Positions 1-5,425 of a stretch of DNA of 8,287 nucleotides are shown here, piece by piece. The position numbers and the translations under genes were made by a program. The notes beneath the pieces are model-generated. The model had not been told where the DNA came from. It saw only the letters and a list, made by a program, of their open reading frames with translations, and ran no database searches. Each line of letters starts with the position of its first letter. Within the stretch, counting starts at the first letter, position 1. This DNA comes from an uncultured Pseudomonadales bacterium (GTDB taxonomy: Bacteria; Pseudomonadota; Gammaproteobacteria; Pseudomonadales; Pseudohongiellaceae): the NCBI GenBank assembly GCA_938082955.1, contig CALKDE010000002.1:1-8287 (forward strand). The letters are read 5' to 3'.

Positions 1-44
1 GTCCTCATACTTGAATCCTATTATCTTATGACCAATACAATCTG

Positions 45-1097
45 TTAGGGTCGAACGCGAACATATTTCTGTAACTTTCTCGGTGCAGGCTCTCCGCCAA
101 ACAGGTTGCCAGCCGCATCAGCGGCAACAAACTCGGCGCCGTTACCTATTGTGCTTCTCGGGTCACCCGTTGGGAGTTGAATAAAATAATTCACCCAACC
201 AAGTTGTGCGTCACCGATGCGGATACCCATCTCCCAGCCAGGGTTTTGCACATCGTCAGACTCGGAATCTGCCACATAAATATTGTCCTGCTGATCGAAA
301 AAGATACCGCTCGGTCGGCCAAACTGAGTCCACTGTGCGAGAAACTCTCCCTCTTGCGTAAACAACTGAAGACGATTGTTGGAGCGATCGCCAACAAATA
401 TGCGTCCACGCTGATCGACTGCGATGGTATGCAGTGTTCTGAATTCACCAGGCGCGTAACCAGGCTTGCCCCATGCCATGATGAAATTACCACTACTATC
501 GAACTTAACCACCCGACCGTTTCCATCGTTCTGGTGCCCATCGGCAATAAACACATCACCATTGTCGCCAATAACTACATCGGCCGGAGCATTAAAGTGG
601 TCCGGACCACTACCGGATTCACCGGGCGTACCCAACACCATTAATACTTCACCCGTAGGCGAGAACTTAACTACCTGATGGCCCCTTGCATCTCCATCGG
701 GTATACGCGCATTGCTGACCGCATCGGTTACCCAGACATTACCCTCTGCATCCACATCGATGCCGTGGGGCCAGATGAACATGCCCCCGCCAAAGCTCTC
801 GACTACTTGCCCCTCGCTATTAAATTTCAATACTGAGTCTAAATCTGAATCTACACACTCATTACCAAAGCGATCAGGCGCTGTTGCATCACAGCGCACA
901 ACAGCCCAGACATGTTCGCCGTCTGGATCAACATCGAGATCGCCAACGGCGCCCTGGATCCGACCATTGGGCAACTCTGCCCAGCCTTCTATGCTGGCAT
1001 AGGGATTAGAATAGGCCTGCGACAGGGCTGCGCTAGATAGCATGAATAGCGGTAAAGCTAGGATAAGTCTTGAAAGTAGATACTTGGCTTGCATCAT
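45..1097 (-). CDS. Exported NHL-repeat six-bladed beta-propeller, amidoglycolate-lyase-like
   Basis: A 350-residue protein with a Sec signal peptide (K5/R10, hydrophobic residues 11-25, likely cleavage after LSQA, residue 28), so probably periplasmic. The rest is NHL-type blades, each with a 'G(I/V)xVDxxGNxxVxD...N..v.kF...G' pattern: about residues 48-103, 106-153, 167-208, 218-256, 260-310 and 318-348. The layout resembles the lyase half of peptidylglycine alpha-amidating enzyme (PAL), which cleaves peptidyl-alpha-hydroxyglycine using Zn. H111 (PHGIDVD) and H223 (LHTIAVD) fit two PAL zinc ligands and R238 (GDR) fits a catalytic arginine. The third ligand position appears to be A321 and the tyrosine position H188. 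This alignment is from memory, so enzymatic activity is uncertain; it may be a binding propeller. The ATG has a good ribosome site (GGAG, plus-strand 1105-1108, 7 nt away). The 153-bp gap behind the upstream same-strand gene shows no convincing promoter or terminator, so cotranscription is possible. Confidence 0.85.
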   Translation of the reverse strand: MMQAKYLLSRLILALPLFMLSSAALSQAYSNPYASIEGWAELPNGRIQGAVGDLDVDPDGEHVWAVVRCDATAPDRFGNECVDSDLDSVLKFNSEGQVVESFGGGMFIWPHGIDVDAEGNVWVTDAVSNARIPDGDARGHQVVKFSPTGEVLMVLGTPGESGSGPDHFNAPADVVIGDNGDVFIADGHQNDGNGRVVKFDSSGNFIMAWGKPGYAPGEFRTLHTIAVDQRGRIFVGDRSNNRLQLFTQEGEFLAQWTQFGRPSGIFFDQQDNIYVADSESDDVQNPGWEMGIRIGDAQLGWVNYFIQLPTGDPRSTIGNGAEFVAADAAGNLFGGEPAPRKLQKYVRVRP

Positions 1098-1250
1098 AAT
1101 ATTGCTCCAATAGTTCAGTTTGTAGTTTTTCTTGTATTCCTGTTCTTGCTTTTAATCTTCTTCTCAATGTTGTTGAGCTAGATCCAATGGCCTTAAGCTC
1201 CCAGCAGCACCCTGCCCTGCTAATTTTAAGAATCGACTAGAATGCCACAA

Positions 1251-2699
1251 CTATTCGTCGAGAAATTGATAACGCATATGCACATCTTTCACACGCCGCG
1301 TCTTATTATCAATGATGGCAGGTCGAAAGTGTATGCCGCGCACGGAACGCGAGATACTACGTTTCGAATCTAGCTCTTGCGGGCCGGTAACGAGAACGTC
1401 AACCGAAGAGGCCTTGCCGCGAGAACTCACCGAAAAACTAACGTCCGCATACTTAAAAGGATGGTCGAGCTGCGAGAATGAATTTTTAGACTGTGGCATC
1501 GGTGTCGAAATTAGCGCCTCTGTCCAGGAGGTGAATATGCCAAGGTGCATCTCCTGATCCTTCACAGAAGCAATAGGCTCAATCCGTTCTTTTAATTCAT
1601 CCAGGGCATCGGCAAAATTTAGATGTAAGGTCTCCATCGGAATAACCATAGGACGCTCGAAGAACCAATGCACCTCTTCTTCGGCTATTCCGGCTTCGAG
1701 CAACATATCCCGCGCTTCTCGATAGCTACGAATTGCAGAGCCTCTATCGGATAACAACTGAAAATCGGACCGATATATTTTTATCATCGCCTGCGCTTCA
1801 ATGTCAGAATTCTCTTCGACGACATCCTGAATTTTTTTGACCATCGAGTACGCGTCGCGCAGATATCTATCGCCTATAGGGCGGCCTCTTTCAATGGCGG
1901 GAATGACTGACGCGTTTCTGAAGAAGGAATTGGAACTGAAGCCATTGCGATTCTGACTCTCGAGCCCAAAGGTGCCCTCCCGACGAACGAGCCGATCTAC
2001 CGATTCCGAACCGAGCCCCTTAGATCCGTTTAGGAAACTGACTAGGTGATATTCGTGATAGGCTATCTTGTACAACCAAGGCGCAGCCTCGAGACTGTCT
2101 TCGCCGTAAGTGTCTTCGACAATGTCTTCTATCTCTTCATACAAGTCACGAATTTCAAAGAAGTTGCGCACTTGCTCTCGACGATCTTCGATTGTAATCC
2201 GACTGAACAACCAGTCGATTTGATCTTGAATGGCGGAAAGTAGAATCTCCGTGTTCTCGCCCTCGACGGTAGTGCGAAGATAGCGGATATGTTCAAGTTG
2301 ATCTGAGATTGCTTCCCAATTGCCCAAAGCCATCTGCGTAGTTATTATCGATTGCAACAAGGGTACCAAATCCGGATGCTCTAAGCCCAGTTCGGTGCGC
2401 ATCACTTGTAGCTGCCTATTCTGCAACAGGGCTACCTCTTCGTAGTCTTCGTCCTCATTAAGCAGCGCGATCATACTCTCGAGAGGCTCGATCAGGCTCG
2501 AATGATAAGGACCGAATTCAAACTCCAGGTCTTCGATCTGCAACTGGTAGGCCGCCAATTGTTCGGCATTAGCTAATGCACTGCCAATTAGCAGCGTATC
2601 TTCGGCGGCATGGCTGGGCAGAGCACCAAAGCACAGCAGTACAGAAAATGCTAACCTACTGATAATAAATGCTATTCTTCTATTTTTTTGCATAAGCAT
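1251..2699 (-). CDS. Exported helical-repeat (TPR-like) protein with TonB-C-like C-terminal domain
   Basis: A 482-residue protein I cannot name. The N-terminus is a Sec signal peptide: basic residues K5/R7/R8, hydrophobic 9-27, likely cleavage at SHA-A (about residue 31). Residues 45-145 look like TPR units; 'ELGLEHPDLVPLL' (103-115) is the spacing seen in TPR repeats of the 'G..HP....L..L' type. Residues 150-390 are acidic and mostly helical, including 'EEIEDIVEDTYGEDS' (188-202), another repeat-like stretch. The last 70 residues change character to beta-rich: 'ADVSFSVSSRGKASSVDVLV' (418-437) followed by 'IHFRPAI' (456-462). That is the strand pattern of a TonB C-terminal domain, where a conserved 'FRPA' or 'FxPA' is common. 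There is no inner-membrane anchor or Pro-rich linker as in true TonB, so energy transduction is not implied. No Shine-Dalgarno site is seen before ATG 2699 or the ATG two codons later. Likely a soluble periplasmic scaffold; function unknown. Confidence 0.85.
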   Translation of the reverse strand: MLMQKNRRIAFIISRLAFSVLLCFGALPSHAAEDTLLIGSALANAEQLAAYQLQIEDLEFEFGPYHSSLIEPLESMIALLNEDEDYEEVALLQNRQLQVMRTELGLEHPDLVPLLQSIITTQMALGNWEAISDQLEHIRYLRTTVEGENTEILLSAIQDQIDWLFSRITIEDRREQVRNFFEIRDLYEEIEDIVEDTYGEDSLEAAPWLYKIAYHEYHLVSFLNGSKGLGSESVDRLVRREGTFGLESQNRNGFSSNSFFRNASVIPAIERGRPIGDRYLRDAYSMVKKIQDVVEENSDIEAQAMIKIYRSDFQLLSDRGSAIRSYREARDMLLEAGIAEEEVHWFFERPMVIPMETLHLNFADALDELKERIEPIASVKDQEMHLGIFTSWTEALISTPMPQSKNSFSQLDHPFKYADVSFSVSSRGKASSVDVLVTGPQELDSKRSISRSVRGIHFRPAIIDNKTRRVKDVHMRYQFLDE

Positions 2700-2735
2700 A
2701 GAGATTGCACGACACTCAAAAACTAGGGACTTCTC

Positions 2736-2764
2736 ACATTAGCTTGATCTCTGCCTGTTGTCGA
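2736..2764 (-). promoter_or_regulatory. Candidate promoter for the minus-strand TPR-like gene
   Basis: On the minus strand TCGACA (plus 2759-2764, 5 of 6 to the -35 consensus) is followed after 17 bp by TAATGT (plus 2736-2741, only 3 of 6 to the -10). Transcription would begin near 2729, giving a leader of about 30 nt before ATG 2699. The spacing is right but the -10 is poor, so this is tentative. Confidence 0.25.
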
Positions 2765-2783
2765 TACACACTACCGAATATCG

Positions 2784-2795
2784 TCACTGCAGTGA
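2784..2795. repeat. Perfect 12-bp palindrome TCACTGCAGTGA
   Basis: TCACTGCAGTGA reads the same on both strands with no central spacer. It lies in the 109-bp gap between two divergent genes, 13 nt before the preferred DUF4159 start. It could be a repressor operator or, in the transcript, part of the 5' leader; its GTGA end is also the only weak ribosome-site-like sequence before ATG 2809. No regulator family is recognised from it. Confidence 0.5.
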
Positions 2796-2808
2796 GTCAG
2801 CATCCGCT

Positions 2809-3564
2809 ATGAATCGCAGCGTTCTTTTTCTCATCTTCCTACTCTCAGCTTCGCCTGTGCGCGTACACGCGCAAATTGATCAACCCGGTCTCTATGACAT
2901 CGGCGGAGAATTTGCCTTCGTACGCATTCAATACGACAGCTATTACAGCAGCGATTTCTATGGCGGCCCCTGGGCGACCGACTTCCCCGCTGCCGATGAG
3001 AATTTCCTGCGCGGTGTAGCGCGACTGTCGAATGTGCGAGTGATGGAAGAACCCATCGTGCTGCGTTTCGACGACGACGAAATCTTCAACTATCCATTCT
3101 TGTACGCCTTAGAGATGGGTCGCAACGGCGGCATCTCTTTATCCCCAACCGAGATCGAAAACCTAAGAGAATATTTACTGCGCGGCGGCTTCCTGCTAGT
3201 CGATGATTTCTGGGGAGAGCGGCAGTGGGATGCCTTCTATCAAGATTTTTCCAAGTTGTTTCCAGATCGCGAAATAATCCAACTAGACTCCAGTCATGAG
3301 ATCTATCACACCTTCTACGACATCGATGGCGCGCAGATGATTCCAGGACGTGGTGGCAGAAGAGGCTTCGGGCAAGCCGGAGTGGACAATGCTAGCAATC
3401 ACGCCATCCTAGATGACGACGGTCGCGTCATGGTGCTAATCAATTGGAACTCAGACATGGGCGATGGCTGGGAGCACACCTTCGATCAATGGTATCCCAC
3501 GCAATATGCGAATTCGGCATATCAGCTAGGTATTAACTATCTAATTTATTCGCTGACTCATTAG
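2809..3564 (+). CDS. DUF4159 domain-containing exported protein
   Basis: A 251-residue protein with a signal peptide (MNRSVLFLIFLLSAS, likely cleavage at VHA-Q, residue 21) followed almost entirely by a DUF4159 domain. The family hallmarks appear in order: 'FVRIQYD' (37-43), 'WATDFPAADENFLRGV' (55-70), 'NYPFLYALEMG' (94-104), 'LREYLLRGGFLLVDDFWG' (119-136), 'FPDREI' (151-156), 'HEIYHTFY' (163-170), 'DDDGRVMVLI' (202-211), 'NSDMGDGWE' (214-222) and 'AYQLGINYLIYSLTH' (237-251). Domain function is not established. In many bacteria it sits in the C-terminal part of large membrane proteins near MoxR ATPase and DUF58 genes; here it is short, secreted and without those neighbours. The reading frame extends upstream to a TTG at 2758, but ATG 2809 is chosen because it puts the signal peptide at the N-terminus. 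It is divergent from the TPR-like gene. Confidence 0.9.
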   Translation: MNRSVLFLIFLLSASPVRVHAQIDQPGLYDIGGEFAFVRIQYDSYYSSDFYGGPWATDFPAADENFLRGVARLSNVRVMEEPIVLRFDDDEIFNYPFLYALEMGRNGGISLSPTEIENLREYLLRGGFLLVDDFWGERQWDAFYQDFSKLFPDREIIQLDSSHEIYHTFYDIDGAQMIPGRGGRRGFGQAGVDNASNHAILDDDGRVMVLINWNSDMGDGWEHTFDQWYPTQYANSAYQLGINYLIYSLTH

Positions 3565-3616
3565 GCTACAAACCCAACCTGCGCATCGCCTGTGACGCAC
3601 TGAAATATCGGTGGAG

Positions 3617-3640
3617 CCGAGGATTGAGAATTCTTCTCGG
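3617..3640 (+). terminator. Weak hairpin downstream of the DUF4159 gene
   Basis: CCGAGGA pairs with TTCTCGG (7 bp including one G-T pair) around a 10-nt loop, beginning 52 nt after the DUF4159 stop codon. No T-run follows (next bases TGTCTTGG), so it is not a convincing intrinsic terminator. It could be a transcript-end stabilising stem or chance. Confidence 0.2.
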
Positions 3641-3650
3641 TGTCTTGGCT

Positions 3651-3745
3651 AATAGCGGCAGCACCCCAAAATCTCGAAACTGTGTAAGCAGAAAAAGCAT
3701 CTGGCTTGACTAAATCGTTGCAGAGGCAGTCCGCAATAGCGGCAG
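3651..3745. repeat. Pair of 11-bp direct repeats AATAGCGGCAG
   Basis: AATAGCGGCAG occurs at 3651-3661 and again, exactly, at 3735-3745, with starts 84 bp apart (eight helical turns at 10.5 bp). Both copies are upstream of the candidate tauD-like promoter. The second copy is the right arm of a short GC hairpin. Same-face spacing would suit two activator sites, but 11 bp is short and chance is possible. Confidence 0.35.
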
Positions 3746-3758
3746 AAATTAATGTAAT

Positions 3759-3787
3759 TTGATTGGCCTGTGTTACTGCCTTATCAA
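3759..3787 (+). promoter_or_regulatory. Candidate sigma-70 promoter for the tauD-like gene
   Basis: TTGATT (3759-3764, 4 of 6) and TATCAA (3782-3787, 4 of 6) are separated by 17 bp. Transcription would begin near 3794, giving a leader of about 70 nt before ATG 3865. An inverted repeat overlaps the spacer and the start region, as an operator would. Neither hexamer is strong, consistent with activator dependence or with a false positive. Confidence 0.35.
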
Positions 3788-3825
3788 TGCTCCGCTAACG
3801 ACTAGGCAGTCAGATAAAAGAGGCC
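3765..3825. repeat. Nested inverted repeat overlapping the tauD-like promoter
   Basis: ACTGCCT (3775-3781) is matched by AGGCAGT (3804-3810), a perfect 7-bp inverted repeat with a 22-bp centre. An outer pair GGCCT (3765-3769) and AGGCC (3821-3825) is nested around it. The inner arms flank the predicted -10 and transcription start, so they may be half-sites of a dimeric regulator. An RNA hairpin is less likely, since the left arm precedes the predicted start. Confidence 0.35.
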
Positions 3826-3864
3826 TAGAATGGCGTCTTAATTAGGATTGTAACGAGGGACCGC

Positions 3865-4689
3865 ATGTTTACAGTAAAACTAATGGCCGGAGCACTAGGG
3901 GCAGAACTGCACGGCGTGGATTTAGGCCAAGGCTTGTCTGCTGAGGCTTATCAAGAAATTCGACGCTTATTGGTTGAGCATCAGGTTATCTTCTTTCGCG
4001 ATCAAGATATCAGCCCAGCTCAACACAAGGCACTGGCAGAATCGTTCGGCCCCCTGCAAACCCATCCAGCCTACGACACAATTGAAGGCTTTCCCGAAAT
4101 TACTGTTTTGGAGAGTACTGCCGAGAAGCCTAGCAAGATAGAAGCCTGGCATACAGATATGACATTCCGTTTGCATCCTCCCCTTGGTGCTGTTCTGTAT
4201 TCAAAGATTTGCCCTCCCCAAGGCGGTGATACATTATGGGCTAGCACGACCGCCGCTTTTGATGGCCTATCTGAAGCGATGCAAAAATTTCTCAGTGAAC
4301 TAACCGCAGAACACGACTTCAGTCATGGCTTTAAAGAAAGTCTGGAAGAGTCAGGTGGAAGGGAGAGACTGGCCCAAGCGGTAGCCGACAATCCACCGGT
4401 TCAACATCCAGTGATTCGCACGCACCCAGAAAATGGCAAGAAAGTTATTTTTGTAAACTCTCTATTTACCACGCGTATTCTTGGTGTGGGCAAAAAAGAA
4501 AGTGAAGCGTTATTGGGCTTTCTATTCGAGCATGTAACCACCCCAGAATATACCTGCCGTTTTCAGTGGCAACCAAATTCTATCGCGATCTGGGACAACC
4601 GCAGCACGCAGCACAAGCCGATTAATGATTATTTTCCAGCGCACCGTAGATTGGAGAGAATTACCATTGATGGCGATACGCCCTACTAA
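3865..4689 (+). CDS. tauD: TauD/TfdA-family Fe(II)/2-oxoglutarate dioxygenase, probable taurine dioxygenase
   Basis: A 274-residue cytoplasmic enzyme, close to E. coli TauD in length (about 283). TauD hydroxylates taurine with O2 and 2-oxoglutarate, releasing sulfite and aminoacetaldehyde. The iron triad is visible: H96 and D98 in 'WHTDMTF' and H250 in 'WDNRSTQH'. The 2-oxoglutarate site is also there: T123 in 'GGDTLWAS' and R261 eleven residues after H250. From my memory of TauD, its taurine contacts H70, Y73, F159, F206 and R270 correspond to H67, Y70 ('THPAY'), F156, F201 ('FTTRI') and R265, all kept. This favours taurine or a close sulfonate over TfdA- or AtsK-type substrates. The start is supported by GAGG 6 nt upstream. 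No tauABC transporter or cysteine-metabolism gene is next to it, so it is an orphan. It converges on the amidotransferase gene with only 17 bp between stops and no terminator seen. Confidence 0.88.
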   Translation: MFTVKLMAGALGAELHGVDLGQGLSAEAYQEIRRLLVEHQVIFFRDQDISPAQHKALAESFGPLQTHPAYDTIEGFPEITVLESTAEKPSKIEAWHTDMTFRLHPPLGAVLYSKICPPQGGDTLWASTTAAFDGLSEAMQKFLSELTAEHDFSHGFKESLEESGGRERLAQAVADNPPVQHPVIRTHPENGKKVIFVNSLFTTRILGVGKKESEALLGFLFEHVTTPEYTCRFQWQPNSIAIWDNRSTQHKPINDYFPAHRRLERITIDGDTPY

Positions 4690-4706
4690 TTCAATCTGTT
4701 GTTACA

Positions 4707-5408
4707 TTAGTTCGCTACAAAATCCAGTATCCAGCGTGCGACTTGAGAATTGTCTGTGTCCTGCGGCAAAGTTTCTACGGCTGCTTGGTACACAGACTCC
4801 CCCAGAATTTCCCTGCGCATATTGAGCAAACCCAAAGCATAGCCTTTATCAAATTCGGCATGACCCTGAAACGTGAGAATATGCTCTCCCAGCTGCGTCA
4901 TCGCTATTGGGCACGTAGCAGTACTGGCAAGCAATTTTGCTCCTACCGGCATTTCCTCTACCTGATCTTTGTGATTTGACAAGATCTGGAACTCAACATC
5001 AGCGGGCCCATAAGAAACGGCGTCGAGTGTCAATTTCGCCTTATGAACACCTACACACCAACCCTGATTTGCCTGGCGGGTTTTGCCACCCAGCGCCTCG
5101 GCGACGAGTTGATGACCAAAACAAATCCCTATAAGTTTTTTCTTCGCACCATGCAGCTTTCTAACAAAGTCTTTTAGTGCATTAATCCAGGCCACGTCGT
5201 CGTAAACGCTGAGCTTGCTCCCCGTTATTAGGTAGGCTTCAACTTCGTCGATATCAGTTGGATACTCCCCGCTCATCACTTCATAAGTAACAAATTCAAC
5301 GTCAGGATCCACTGCCATTAATAGCCGTGCAAACATATCCGGGTATTCGCCAAACTCTGCTACAAACTCCGCCCTAACAGCATCGGCATTTAGGATTCCG
5401 ATCTTCAT
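4707..5408 (-). CDS. Type 1 glutamine amidotransferase-like protein (GMP-synthase-type GATase domain)
   Basis: A 233-residue single-domain class I GATase-like protein. The nucleophile elbow is 'GICFGHQ' with C96, and the His/Glu pair is H183 and E185 in 'QGHAEF', where GuaA-like domains have HPE. 'MKIGILNADAV' at the start and 'EYPDMF' (21-26) are typical of free-standing members of this family. GATases release ammonia from glutamine; stand-alone ones may act as gamma-glutamyl hydrolases, as PuuD does for gamma-glutamyl-GABA, although PuuD belongs to a different (C26) branch. No synthetase domain is attached. ATG 5408 is chosen over a GTG at 5417 because the family begins at 'MKIGIL'. It lies 15 bp downstream of the aldehyde dehydrogenase gene, so the two are an operon and may act on the same substrate. 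The substrate is unknown. Confidence 0.88.
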   Translation of the reverse strand: MKIGILNADAVRAEFVAEFGEYPDMFARLLMAVDPDVEFVTYEVMSGEYPTDIDEVEAYLITGSKLSVYDDVAWINALKDFVRKLHGAKKKLIGICFGHQLVAEALGGKTRQANQGWCVGVHKAKLTLDAVSYGPADVEFQILSNHKDQVEEMPVGAKLLASTATCPIAMTQLGEHILTFQGHAEFDKGYALGLLNMRREILGESVYQAAVETLPQDTDNSQVARWILDFVAN

Positions 5409-5418
5409 ATCAACCACA

Positions 5419-5425
5419 CTTCCTC
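5419..5425 (-). promoter_or_regulatory. Ribosome binding site overlapping the upstream stop codon
   Basis: GAGGAAG on the minus strand overlaps the TGA stop of the aldehyde dehydrogenase gene and precedes ATG 5408 by 10 nt. It is only 1 nt from the GTG at 5417, although its GAGG core is 4 nt away. The overlap with the stop codon suggests translational coupling of the two genes. Confidence 0.6.

Larger units (their letters stand above)
3565..3864. other. 300-bp non-coding stretch between DUF4159 and tauD-like genes
   Basis: No plausible gene or RNA gene is seen on either strand. It contains a weak hairpin at its left (3617-3640), two copies of an 11-bp direct repeat, a small GC hairpin CCGC-AATA-GCGG (3731-3742), a candidate promoter (3759-3787) with an overlapping inverted repeat, and the ribosome site of the dioxygenase gene (GAGG, 3855-3858). 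At exactly 300 bp it is much longer than the other gaps in this compact window, which suggests regulation. Confidence 0.7.

Noticed and set aside
191..571. 126-codon minus-strand open frame in another phase of the propeller gene
   Set aside because: Same-strand shadow of the propeller frame; no start signal or domain pattern.
177..644. 155-codon plus-strand open frame opposite the propeller gene
   Set aside because: It is antisense to a well-supported NHL-repeat protein, begins without a ribosome site and its translation has no recognisable fold or motif.
1203..1221. AGCAG/CTGCT inverted repeat as a terminator for the TPR-like gene
   Set aside because: Only 5 bp of stem, a 9-nt loop and no T-run in the minus-strand transcript; similar short stems (e.g. 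CTCAA/TTGAG at 1163-1177) are expected by chance.
1251..2699. Calling the TPR-like gene a TonB energy transducer
   Set aside because: It has a cleavable signal rather than an N-terminal anchor, no Pro-rich spacer and no ExbB/ExbD neighbours.
2758..2808. TTG start giving a 17-residue N-terminal extension of the DUF4159 protein
   Set aside because: It would bury the signal peptide behind 17 polar residues and needs a rare start codon; the palindrome in this stretch looks like non-coding regulatory DNA.
3565..3864. tRNA, small RNA or riboswitch in the long gap
   Set aside because: No cloverleaf, CCA end, strong terminator or known aptamer core was found; only short stems and repeats are present.
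5409..5417. GTG start three codons upstream in the GATase-like gene
   Set aside because: The family begins at MKIGIL and the GAGGAAG ribosome site is too close to the GTG; it cannot be fully excluded.
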